Below are positions 1-6,018 of a DNA stretch of 6,169 nucleotides, piece after piece. Positions within the stretch are counted from its first letter, which is position 1, and each line of letters opens with the position of its first letter. The DNA is from an uncultured Lachnospiraceae bacterium. Lineage in GTDB: Bacteria > Bacillota_A > Clostridia > Lachnospirales > Lachnospiraceae. The position numbers and the translations under genes were made by a program. The stretch spans positions 1-6,169 of the forward strand of contig CAMOOZ010000301.1 in assembly GCA_946621895.1 (NCBI GenBank), in the 5' to 3' direction. The notes under the pieces are model-generated. The model was not told the origin of the DNA, did no database searches, and saw nothing but the letters and a program-made list of their open reading frames with translations.

Positions 1-330
1 CAGGCCGCAAGCTGTCAGCGGGTGCTGGGCGGAGGCGCGAATATCGCGAGAGAATATGCGACCAAGCGCTACCGCTCCAATCTGATCAACTGGGGGATGC
101 TGCCCCTTGTGCTGAAGGAGGAAAACACTGCCGTTCCCTTTAAGGCGCTGGATCATATCCTTTTAACGGATATCCGGGAGACGGTTTCATCGGGAGCTTC
201 CGAGGTGAGGGCCTTCGTGCTGAGCGAGGGGAGCGATCCGCGGCCCGTGCGCTTTTTGCTGGGTGAGCTGACTGGGGAGGAACGAGAGATCATGCTGGCC
301 GGCTGTCTGATCAACTATAACCGGAGATAA
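1..330 (+). CDS. Aconitase-family hydratase, C-terminal end (5' truncated by the window edge)
   Basis: The frame is open from base 1 and ends at TAA 328-330, giving the last 109 residues of a longer protein. The stretch AASCQRVLGG followed by YATKRYRSNLINWGMLPL matches the C-terminal swivel domain of aconitase-type hydro-lyases, where the region after the active-site GSSRE motif reads roughly HAALxxxxLGG...RSNL..GxLPL. By that alignment the GSSRE motif would sit immediately left of the window. Family members are usually 640-900 residues, use a [4Fe-4S] cluster and isomerise citrate/isocitrate or related hydroxy-acids in the cytosol; the cluster cysteines are not in this fragment, so the exact substrate cannot be told. 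A GTG at 22 is an internal valine codon, not a start. Two terminators follow directly, so the gene is transcriptionally separate from the pilus cluster. Family assignment is firm, specific function is not. Confidence 0.88.
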   Translation, partial: QAASCQRVLGGGANIAREYATKRYRSNLINWGMLPLVLKEENTAVPFKALDHILLTDIRETVSSGASEVRAFVLSEGSDPRPVRFLLGELTGEEREIMLAGCLINYNRR

Positions 331-355
331 AAATCCCTGCCCTTTGTGGTATTAT

Positions 356-398
356 CCGGTGATGTGTGGAGAGTTCTCCATGCGTCACCGGTTTTTTT
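356..398 (+). terminator. Intrinsic terminator of the hydratase gene
   Basis: Bases 356-371 pair with 376-391 over 16 positions (three G-U pairs) around an AGTT loop. The outer arm is a perfect CCGGTGA/TCACCGG, and seven T follow at 392-398. It begins 25 bases after the hydratase stop codon, as expected for a Rho-independent terminator. Confidence 0.93.
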
Positions 399-424
399 GT
401 AAAATTTCTCTGTGAAATATTTTA

Positions 425-457
425 AAAAAGCCCCTTGACAGGAGGGGCTTTTTGTTT
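425..457 (+). terminator. Second tandem intrinsic terminator, potentially bidirectional
   Basis: AAAAAGCCCCT (425-435) pairs perfectly with AGGGGCTTTTT (443-453) across a 7-base loop, followed by GTTTTAT. The A-tract on the left arm and the T-tract on the right arm mean it could stop transcription from either side. It lies only 27 bases after the T-run of the first terminator, giving double insulation between the hydratase and the pilus genes. Confidence 0.9.
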
Positions 458-514
458 TATCCTTTTCCTGCATTTCAAAGATGTTCTTTGGCGGGAGAGT
501 ACAGCACATCCGCC

Positions 515-528
515 CGGCGGTTTCGCCG
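515..528. repeat. Small inverted repeat CGGCG-GTTT-CGCCG
   Basis: A perfect 5-bp GC stem with a 4-base loop lies in the spacer upstream of tadV, followed by AAAA rather than a T-run, so it is not a terminator. The surrounding spacer 458-625 holds no supportable gene on either strand; otherwise it contains T-rich direct repeats and a weak promoter candidate. The role is unknown; it could be a weak operator or chance. Confidence 0.4.
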
Positions 529-542
529 AAAATCCAATAACT

Positions 543-585
543 GTTTTTGATTCAGTGTAGTTCGTTTTTGATTTTGTTTTTGTTT
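543..585 (+). repeat. T-rich direct repeats upstream of tadV
   Basis: The decamer GTTTTTGATT occurs exactly at 543-552 and again at 564-573, start-to-start 21 bp, that is two helical turns. A near copy GTTTTTGTTT lies at 576-585, 12 bp further. The repeats sit just upstream of and into the best promoter candidate for the pilus cluster. The same-face spacing suits a regulator binding in tandem, but T-rich sequence repeats easily by chance. Confidence 0.5.
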
Positions 586-601
586 GCAGAACCTTTATAA
601 A
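574..601 (+). promoter_or_regulatory. Possible promoter of the pilus cluster
   Basis: TTGTTT (574-579), 16 bp, then TATAAA (596-601) resembles a vegetative -35/-10 pair. It lies in the only AT-rich stretch between the upstream terminators and tadV. Transcription would start near 608, leaving a leader of about 18 bases that still contains the GAGGG ribosome binding site. The -35 match is poor, so this is a candidate only; a different sigma factor or a promoter further upstream is possible. Confidence 0.3.
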
Positions 602-625
602 CAATGCAATTCTGAGGGTTTGTCT

Positions 626-1078
626 ATGCTTTGCATATCTGTGCTGCTGATTCTGCTGGCTGCTTTGGCCGCGGTATTTGATTTAAGGACTTCAAAAATA
701 CCAAACACCCTGCTGCTCTGGGGGCTGCTTTTGATTTTTCCGGCAAGACTTCTTTTTGATGCGCCGGAAGCCCTTCTTTCTGCGCTTACCGGCAGCGTGC
801 TGGTCATGCTCTGCCTGTTTCCCTTTTTTTGCGCAGGCGCGCTGGGTGCGGGCGACATCAAGCTGCTTGCCGTGCTTGGACTCGGCTTAACGCCTGACGG
901 CCTGCTGAACCTGCTTTTTGCCTCATTTCTGATCGGCGCCGCAGGGGGGCTTTTGCTGATGGCGGTAAACAGAGGAGAGAGACAAAGCAGGCTGCATTTT
1001 GCCCCGGCGATCTGTCTGGGGCTGCTGCCGGCCATCTGCCTGAACAGTCAGCCGCTCATCCGGCTGCCGGATTTCTGA
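626..1078 (+). CDS. tadV: TadV/CpaA-type prepilin peptidase (A24 family)
   Basis: An integral-membrane aspartic protease of 150 residues that should remove the leader peptide of the Flp-type pilin encoded at the right end of the window. Both A24 catalytic motifs are present: D19 in FDLRTSKIPN (residues 18-27) and D77 in GAGDIK (74-79). About five hydrophobic segments are visible: 2-18, 28-44, 50-72, the stretch after GAGDIK around 80-110, and a C-terminal one around 125-140. It has the short TadV/CpaA size and lacks the N-terminal cysteine-rich methyltransferase domain of PilD. I chose ATG 626 because GAGGG at 614-618 lies 7 bases before it; the frame stays open back to a TTG at 584, which has no good ribosome binding site and would add 14 polar residues. 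It is the first gene of the pilus cluster. Function is very likely from motifs and context. Confidence 0.93.
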   Translation: MLCISVLLILLAALAAVFDLRTSKIPNTLLLWGLLLIFPARLLFDAPEALLSALTGSVLVMLCLFPFFCAGALGAGDIKLLAVLGLGLTPDGLLNLLFASFLIGAAGGLLLMAVNRGERQSRLHFAPAICLGLLPAICLNSQPLIRLPDF

Positions 1079-1080
1079 GG

Positions 1081-1125
1081 GCTGATCCGGTCAATCCGCA
1101 TCAGCGACAAGATCGGTACACACCG
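1081..1125. repeat. Two small hairpins in the tadV-tadZ spacer
   Basis: GCTGAT (1081-1086) pairs with ATCAGC (1100-1105) around 13 bases, and CGGT (1114-1117) pairs with ACCG (1122-1125) around 4 bases. Neither is followed by a T-run, so they are not terminators. They could tune mRNA processing between the two genes or be chance; the 66-base spacer holds no gene. Confidence 0.35.
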
Positions 1126-1144
1126 TTTCAGAATGGAGAATGAC

Positions 1145-2143
1145 ATGAAAAACACATGGTATGTCTTTGATCAAAATCTGACCTATGCCGAGCGACTTAC
1201 GGACTATCTTGTTTCCAGGCAGCCCATTCAGGTCCGGGTGGAGACCTATTCGGATGGGGAAGCGCTGAAGAAAAAGCTGGAAACGGGGCCGGACGACAAT
1301 GTGCTGATCGTCCCGGAGGGCTCCTTTGAGGAATGGATGGGGAGGCTTAAGCTGCAGCTTGTGCTGTTAGAGGAAAGCGGCTCGCTGGAGCTGCCTGAGG
1401 CCATCCGGATCAACCGCTATCAGAGTGCCGAAGGGATCTGGGAGGAGCTGGTCACACAGCTCGGGCGCAGGGGGAAGAGAGTCAGGCTGAAGCGGCAGGT
1501 CAATGAGAGCGCGGGTCTGGTCTCCTTTTTCAGCCCGTCTCACAGAGTGCTCCAGACCACCTTTGCCCTGCAGTATGGAAAGGCGCTTTCGGAAAAAGGA
1601 CCTGCCCTGTTTCTGCACTTTGACGGCCTCGGCAATCTGGAGGAGCTGTTTGGCGCATCCGCCGGGAAGAGTCTGATGGACCTGCTCTATCTCTGGGAAT
1701 GCGGAGGGGAGGAGGCACTGGAGGAGCTTCCGGGAGAGCCATATAAAAACGGCGAGTATTCCGTGCTGCTGAATGCAGGGGCGCCGGGGGATATCCGTTC
1801 TGTCAAAGAGGAGACCTGGCTGGGCTTTCTGGAAGCCCTGCAGAACTGCGGGAGCTATTCCCATGTCCTGCTGGATCTGAATGAGCATGTGGACGGCCTG
1901 ACCGGGATCCTGCAGATGTCCCAGACGGTCATCGAGGTGCACCGGCCGGAGGATTATGAGGATCGCATGGATGCGCTGAAGCAGAAGGAGTATGAAAAGC
2001 TGCTGGAGGGGCAGGGCTTTTCCGGGATCCTGGAGGCAAGAAGGATCATCCGCCTCCCGCTGATGGACAGGGCACCGGCCTTCCCGGGGGATCTGGGCGC
2101 AGGGGAGCTGTACCGGCTGGCGGAGGAGGCCTGCGGGGAATAA
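1145..2143 (+). CDS. tadZ: TadZ/CpaE-like pilus localisation protein with degenerate P-loop
   Basis: A cytoplasmic protein of 332 residues resembling TadZ/CpaE: an N-terminal receiver-like fold (about 1-105, beginning NTWYVFDQN) joined to a MinD/ParA-like domain (about 120-332). TadZ proteins sit at the pole or assembly site and recruit the secretion ATPase. The receiver-like part has no evident phospho-acceptor: the strand that should end in Asp reads VLIVPEGSF (53-61). The P-loop position reads FSPSHRVLQTT (129-139), where MinD-like proteins have a GxGKTT core; the lysine position is Gln137 (CAG 1553-1555). Later strands ALFLHFDGLG and HVLLDLNEHVDG fit the ParA-like core. The start is ATG 1145, with GGAGA at 1135-1139; an in-frame ATG at 1133 lacks a ribosome binding site. 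It lies between tadV and cpaF. Assignment rests mainly on architecture and position, as sequence identity in this family is low. Confidence 0.8.
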   Translation: MKNTWYVFDQNLTYAERLTDYLVSRQPIQVRVETYSDGEALKKKLETGPDDNVLIVPEGSFEEWMGRLKLQLVLLEESGSLELPEAIRINRYQSAEGIWEELVTQLGRRGKRVRLKRQVNESAGLVSFFSPSHRVLQTTFALQYGKALSEKGPALFLHFDGLGNLEELFGASAGKSLMDLLYLWECGGEEALEELPGEPYKNGEYSVLLNAGAPGDIRSVKEETWLGFLEALQNCGSYSHVLLDLNEHVDGLTGILQMSQTVIEVHRPEDYEDRMDALKQKEYEKLLEGQGFSGILEARRIIRLPLMDRAPAFPGDLGAGELYRLAEEACGE

Positions 2144-2149
2144 TTACTG

Positions 2150-2233
2150 CGCCGGCGGACGATAATGCGGCGGCAAGGATATTCAGACAAGCGGATGGGG
2201 AAGCTTTTTCTTTACAGTGTCTTACCGCCGGCG
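2150..2233. repeat. Long-range GC-rich inverted repeat between tadZ and cpaF
   Basis: CGCCGGCGG (2150-2158) is the exact reverse complement of CCGCCGGCG (2225-2233), separated by 66 bases. Together they span most of the 118-base tadZ-cpaF spacer, so the RNA could fold into a closed arm ending 15 bases before the cpaF ribosome binding site. No T-run follows the right arm, so this is not an intrinsic terminator. It could be an mRNA processing, stability or attenuation element; GC-rich chance pairing is possible. Confidence 0.5.
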
Positions 2234-2261
2234 ACAGCCAGCGCGGCGGAGAAATCCGTGA

Positions 2262-3530
2262 ATGCGGTTTCTCCGACAGGGTACGCAGGAGTCTTCGGCG
2301 GCGAGTGACGGGGAAGAGGATCAGGCGATGGAGCTTTCGGAGAAGAGAAGAGAATTAAAAGCCAGGCTGATGCAGCAGCTGGATTATTCCAGAGATGTGG
2401 AGGACAGGGAGGTGCTGGAGCTGATCGATGCCCTCCTGCTGCAGGAAAAGCTGATGCTGACGGAGAGAAGGCGCCTCAGGATGGAGCTGTTTCACGCCAT
2501 CCGGAAGCTGGATGTGCTCCAGGAGCTGGTGGATGATCCCCAGGTCACGGAGATCATGATCAACGGCACGGATCATATCTTCGTGGAAAAAAACGGCAGG
2601 CTTTCCCGGCTGCCCAGGCAGGTTGAATCGGAGGAAAAGCTGCAGGATGTGGTGCAGCAGATCGTTTCCTCCTGCAACCGGGTGGTGAATGAATCCTCTC
2701 CCATCGTGGATGCGAGGCTGGAAAACGGCAGCCGTGTGAATGTGGTCTTAAATCCGATCGCCTTAAACGGCCCCATCGTTACGATCAGGCGCTTTCCGGA
2801 GCATCCGCTGACACTGGAGCAGCTGCTTTCCTGGGGCTCCATCAGCAAAGAGATCGGAGATTTTCTGAAGAAGCTGGTGGCAGCGAAATACAATATTTTC
2901 GTAAGCGGCGGCACGGGCTCCGGCAAGACCACCTTCTTAAACATGCTTTCCAACTTCATTCCCAAGGAGGAAAGGATCATCACCATCGAGGATTCCGCGG
3001 AGCTTCAGCTGGTGGGCGTGGAAAATCTGGTGCGGCTGGAGACCAGAAATGCGAATGTGGAGGGCTGCCGGGAGATCAGCATCAGGGATCTGATCAAATC
3101 CAGCTTGAGGATGCGCCCGGACAGGGTGATCGTGGGCGAGGTCCGCGGGGCGGAGGCCCTTGACATGCTGCAGGCGATGAACACGGGGCATGACGGCTCC
3201 ATGTCCACGGGCCATGCAAACAGCGCCCGGGATATGCTCTCCCGGCTGGAAACGATGGTCCTGATGGGCACGGAGCTACCCTTGAACGCCATCCGCGGGC
3301 AGATCGCCTCCGGGATTGATATTCTGGTCCATCTGGGAAGGCTCAGGGACAAGACCAGAAAACTGATGGAGGTATCGGAGGTAACGGGTTATGAAGAAGG
3401 AGAGATCAGGCTGGAGAGTATTTTCTGTTTCCGGGAGGAAGGAGAAGAGCAGGGAAGGGTCAAAGGAGAATTTATCCGCACCGGAGAGCTCAAAAACACG
3501 CACAAGCTTAAAGCGGCAGGAATGGCTTGA
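2262..3530 (+). CDS. cpaF: CpaF/TadA secretion ATPase of the Tad pilus
   Basis: The hexameric cytoplasmic ATPase (GspE/VirB11-like superfamily) that powers pilin assembly, 422 residues. An N-terminal helical region (about 24-90) is followed by the N-terminal domain with EIMINGTDHIFVE (97-109) and the linker PIVTIRRF (171-178). The motor core has Walker A GTGSGKTT (217-224, Lys222 at 2925-2927), Asp box IEDSAEL (242-248), Walker B with Glu293 in DRVIVGEVRG (287-296) and His box GHDGSMSTGHAN (309-320). All catalytic motifs look intact. ATG 2262 has GGAG at 2248-2251, 10 bases upstream, and directly follows an in-frame TGA; ATG 2328 (Met23), with GAGG 8 bases upstream, is an equally good start and would remove a polar, unconserved-looking 22-residue tail. 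Its last 140 bases may overlap tadB in another frame. It should act with TadB and TadC at the membrane. Confidence 0.96.
   Translation: MRFLRQGTQESSAASDGEEDQAMELSEKRRELKARLMQQLDYSRDVEDREVLELIDALLLQEKLMLTERRRLRMELFHAIRKLDVLQELVDDPQVTEIMINGTDHIFVEKNGRLSRLPRQVESEEKLQDVVQQIVSSCNRVVNESSPIVDARLENGSRVNVVLNPIALNGPIVTIRRFPEHPLTLEQLLSWGSISKEIGDFLKKLVAAKYNIFVSGGTGSGKTTFLNMLSNFIPKEERIITIEDSAELQLVGVENLVRLETRNANVEGCREISIRDLIKSSLRMRPDRVIVGEVRGAEALDMLQAMNTGHDGSMSTGHANSARDMLSRLETMVLMGTELPLNAIRGQIASGIDILVHLGRLRDKTRKLMEVSEVTGYEEGEIRLESIFCFREEGEEQGRVKGEFIRTGELKNTHKLKAAGMA
3377..3382 (+). promoter_or_regulatory. Ribosome binding site inside cpaF that would set the tadB start
   Basis: GGAGGT lies 8 bases before ATG 3391, an ideal spacing, within the cpaF coding sequence. 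It is the main support for starting tadB inside cpaF. However, in the cpaF frame these bases encode a conserved-looking stretch (EVTGYEEGEI), so the motif may partly be a by-product of that protein sequence. Confidence 0.55.
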
Positions 3531-4299
3531 GCGGCTGATCCGGAAGGAGGGAAAAGCGGAAGGGCTGCAGCTCGGCCATTTTACGCTCTCCGTTCCCTCC
3601 GGAAGACCGCTGCTTGAGGCCTGCGGCATGATGGCGGTTTTCGCCTGGTTCTTTTACCGTTCACCGCTGGGACTGATCCCGGCCCTTCCGGCAGGATATT
3701 TTTACGCGAAGGGAAGGGGGCAGGAGATCGAAGAAAAGAAGGATCATGAGGCCGCTGCGCAGTTTATGGAGCTGATCCGGATGGTGGCGGCAAATCTGAA
3801 TGCGGGCTATTCGATCGAAAACGCGTTTCTTTCCGCCTATCCGGAGATGGTCATGCTTTTCGGCAAAAACGCGCTGATGTGCAGGGAGATCCTGGCGCTG
3901 AAGCGGGGCCTTGACAATAATGTGAGCTTTGAGGAGCTTTTGCGGAATATGGGAGAGCATTACCGGGTGGAGGATATCCGGGAATTCGCGCAGATCTTTT
4001 CCATTGCGAAAAAGAGCGGCGGAAGGCTGACGGAGATCATCTCCTCCTCGGTGGAGGTGCTGGCGGAAAAAATGGAGGCGGATGAGGAGATCAGGGTGCT
4101 TCTGGCCTCCCGGAAATACGAACAGAAGATCATGGGGGCGATTCCCTTTTTCATCCTGTTCTATGTGGATTTTTCCTCCAGAGGCTATTTTGATGTGCTC
4201 TACGGGAATCTCTTCGGCATTGCCGTCATGAGCGCGTGCATGGCGGTTTACATGGTGTCTGTCTGGTGGTCGGGGAGGATCTCGGCCGTGAAGATATGA
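3391..4299 (+). CDS. tadB: TadB-like inner-membrane platform protein (T2SSF/GspF family)
   Basis: A membrane platform protein of 302 residues that would transmit CpaF motion to the growing pilus. It has hydrophobic segments at about 75-88 and 92-106, a cytoplasmic helical T2SSF domain (about 120-245, with the family-like NLNAGYSIENAF at 135-146 and DIREFAQIFSIAKKSGG at 195-211), then segments at about 247-260 and 274-292. This is the usual TadB topology. ATG 3391 has the GGAGGT site but makes the gene overlap cpaF by 140 bases out of frame and adds a Lys/Arg/Ser-rich 60-residue tail. No ATG, GTG or TTG occurs in frame between 3394 and ATG 3628; 3628 would start inside the first membrane segment and cut residues that look homologous (about 60-75). 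A non-standard start near the cpaF stop remains possible. Product is certain to family level; the N-terminus is not. Confidence 0.87.
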   Translation: MKKERSGWRVFSVSGRKEKSREGSKENLSAPESSKTRTSLKRQEWLERLIRKEGKAEGLQLGHFTLSVPSGRPLLEACGMMAVFAWFFYRSPLGLIPALPAGYFYAKGRGQEIEEKKDHEAAAQFMELIRMVAANLNAGYSIENAFLSAYPEMVMLFGKNALMCREILALKRGLDNNVSFEELLRNMGEHYRVEDIREFAQIFSIAKKSGGRLTEIISSSVEVLAEKMEADEEIRVLLASRKYEQKIMGAIPFFILFYVDFSSRGYFDVLYGNLFGIAVMSACMAVYMVSVWWSGRISAVKI

Positions 4300-4327
4300 A
4301 AAAGCAGTGAGCAAAAAGGAGGTCTGA

Positions 4328-5782
4328 ATGATCTGGATCTGTCTGCCTGTGTTTCTCCTGCTCTGGCTTCCCGCTTTCCTGATCCGGGGAAAGGGAAACC
4401 TGATCGACAGGAGCGTAAAGGGCTGGGAGGAGCTTTTCCGCAGGCTTTTGCAAAAGCTTCCGAAGGCCCGGGCGCCAACGAAGGCCCTGCGGAAAAAACG
4501 GCGGGAATTTCAGAAGGAGCTGGCGATGCGGGAGCTTTATCCCCTGGGTCATCCGGAGGAGGAAACGCAAAGGTTTGAGCGGGAAAAGCATCGGTACATC
4601 TTTCTTGTTTCCGTGGCTGCCGCCTTTTTCGCGCTGCTTTCCTGCCTGGATGAAATGTCTGCGGGAGAGCCTGAGGGCTACGCGATTTCAAGGAATCCTC
4701 CCGGCGGAACGGGAAAGAGCCTTCTGCTGGAAGCCAGAATGGAGGACGGCGAGGTTTTTCCTGAGATTGATGTGGAGGTGGGACCGCGGCTTTATACGGA
4801 AAAGGAGCTGGAAAGCCTTTATCAGGGCATGCTGCCGGTGCTGGAAAAAACGGTGTTAAACGGCAATCCCGATGCCGCGCATGTGTCAAAGGAGCTTTAT
4901 CTGCCGGCCCAGCTGCCCGGATATCCGTTCAGTCTGAAGTGGCATTCGGGAGATTATGACCTGTTAGAGGACACGGGGAGGCTTGTAAAGGAGGAATATG
5001 AACCGGACGGAGAAGCGCTGTATCTGTATGTGACTGCGGCCTGCCAGGATTTTGAGCGGGAATATTCCTTTCCCGTGGTGCTCGTGAACAAAACGCTCAG
5101 CCCATCCGAGCGGAAATACCGGGAGCTGCTGGAAGCCGTTGATGATGCCATCGGCAGTTCGCCGGAGGAGGAAACGGCCTATCTCCCGGAGCACTTTGCG
5201 GAAAAACGCCTTGACTGGGTACGGCCGGAGAGCGGCGGGGCGCTGATGATCCTGGGACTGGGAGCGCTGCTGGCCGTGCTGACCGGAGCCGCCAGGGAGA
5301 ATAATCTGGGAGAGCGGGTAAAGGAAAGGGACAGAAAGCTGCTTTATGCCTATCCTGACTTTGTCAATCGCCTGAACCTTTATCTGGGCGCCGGAATGAG
5401 CATCTCCTCCTGCCTTTTTAAGATCGCGGGGGAGGGAAACGGGGCTGCGGAGGACTATCTCCATCAGGAGCTTAAATACACGGTGAACGAGCTTTCCGGC
5501 GGCGTTTCGGAAAAGGATGCGCTGGAGGGGCTTGGGAAGCGCTGCAGACTGTCCTGCTATATCAAGCTGACAACGCTGCTGGTGCAGAACCTCAGAAAGG
5601 GAGGGGGACAGCTTCTGCCGAGGCTGAAGGAGGAAGCGGAAAGCGCTTTTTCCATGCGAAAGAATCTTGCCAGAGAGGCCGGGGAAAGGGCAGGAACGAA
5701 GCTGATCTTTCCGATGCTGCTGATGATGGGTGTGGTCATGGTGGTGATCATCGTGCCGGCGTTTTCGGGGTTTTCGGAATAG
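4328..5782 (+). CDS. tadC: TadC-like platform protein with large extracytoplasmic Ig-like insertion
   Basis: The second T2SSF-family membrane platform protein, expected to partner TadB and CpaF; 484 residues, against about 300 for a classical TadC. Order: membrane segment 2-19; a basic cytoplasmic region 28-89; membrane segment 90-106; about 195 mostly acidic residues 107-302; membrane segment 303-319; a T2SSF helical domain 338-455, with YPDFVNRLNLYLGAGMSI at 342-359; and a final membrane segment 458-478. By topology the 107-302 stretch should be outside the cell membrane. Within it, YLPAQLPGYPFSLKW (191-205), a Gly at 217, LYVTAAC (233-239) and YSFPVVLV (246-253) recall the pattern of atrophied bacterial Ig (aBig-type) domains. 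The start ATG 4328 has AGGAGGT at 4317-4323, 28 bases after the tadB stop. The TadC role is inferred from the C-terminal domain and gene order. Confidence 0.88.
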   Translation: MIWICLPVFLLLWLPAFLIRGKGNLIDRSVKGWEELFRRLLQKLPKARAPTKALRKKRREFQKELAMRELYPLGHPEEETQRFEREKHRYIFLVSVAAAFFALLSCLDEMSAGEPEGYAISRNPPGGTGKSLLLEARMEDGEVFPEIDVEVGPRLYTEKELESLYQGMLPVLEKTVLNGNPDAAHVSKELYLPAQLPGYPFSLKWHSGDYDLLEDTGRLVKEEYEPDGEALYLYVTAACQDFEREYSFPVVLVNKTLSPSERKYRELLEAVDDAIGSSPEEETAYLPEHFAEKRLDWVRPESGGALMILGLGALLAVLTGAARENNLGERVKERDRKLLYAYPDFVNRLNLYLGAGMSISSCLFKIAGEGNGAAEDYLHQELKYTVNELSGGVSEKDALEGLGKRCRLSCYIKLTTLLVQNLRKGGGQLLPRLKEEAESAFSMRKNLAREAGERAGTKLIFPMLLMMGVVMVVIIVPAFSGFSE

Positions 5783-6018
5783 AGCTGCAATCATCCAGCG
5801 TCACAAGCAGGTTTCCGCGGTAAGATTACCTGCCAGTGGGAACCAGGCACGAATCGAAGGCACGATATGACGCGTTCTGCATGAACAGGAAGCGGGGAGG
5901 GCCTGCACGAATTGCGAATGCGGGGTGGATGGTTGGAGATCATTACAGAAGGCGAGGAAAGACGGCGGGAAATAATGACATCTGCACCCCCTGACACAGG
6001 GGAGAAAAGGAGGAACGG
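5783..6018 (+). other. Structured 236-base spacer between tadC and the pilin gene
   Basis: No gene with a credible ribosome binding site is visible on either strand, and no intrinsic terminator follows tadC. It holds several small inverted repeats: GCAGGT 5807-5812 with ACCTGC 5828-5833, and overlapping it GGTAA-GA-TTACC (5819-5830); TGCC/TGG (5831-5834, 5837-5839) with CCA/GGCA (5843-5849) and an AG bulge; and the hairpin at 5988-6002. GCACGAAT is repeated at 5847-5854 and 5905-5912, with GGCACGA also at 5859-5865. It may be the pilin leader or a separate regulatory region. I recognise no riboswitch class and no clear promoter. Confidence 0.5.
5988..6002 (+). promoter_or_regulatory. Hairpin immediately upstream of the pilin ribosome binding site
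   Basis: CCCCTG (5988-5993) and CAGGGG (5997-6002) form a perfect 6-bp stem with an ACA loop, followed by AGAAAAGGAGG. There is no T-run, so it is not a terminator. It ends 4 bases before the AAGGAGG site, a place where a 5' stem-loop could protect a processed pilin mRNA; that role is inferred. Confidence 0.55.

Noticed and set aside
435..462. TTGACA (435-440), a perfect -35 box, with TTATCC 16 bases downstream.
   Set aside because: It lies within the left arm and loop of the second terminator, and the -10 match is poor; the hexamer is probably incidental to the hairpin.
595..1035. Long open frames on the - strand opposite tadV, tadZ, cpaF, tadB and tadC.
   Set aside because: They mirror GC-rich codon positions of clear + strand genes, have Ser/Pro/Arg/His-rich translations without domains, and lack ribosome binding sites.
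2165..2305. A 46-codon + strand frame in the tadZ-cpaF spacer (MRRQGYSDKR...).
   Set aside because: Only a weak GGCGGA precedes it, it overlaps the cpaF start, contains no recognisable domain or hydrophobic segment, and sits in a structured GC-rich spacer.
4296..4310. ATGAAAAAGCAGTGA overlapping the tadB stop: a four-codon frame (MKKQ).
   Set aside because: An ATGA overlap can couple translation, but the peptide is too short to support and there is no evidence that it is translated; tadC has its own strong ribosome binding site.
4700..4720. GGTGKS in TadC (residues 126-131), resembling a nucleotide-binding loop.
   Set aside because: It lacks the glycine required at the start of a GxxxxGK[ST] motif and lies in the predicted extracytoplasmic insert.
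5874..5886. GTTC-N5-GAAC inverted repeat, resembling an SOS box.
   Set aside because: The half-sites are in the opposite orientation to the Gram-positive LexA box (GAAC-N4-GTTC), and the spacing is wrong.
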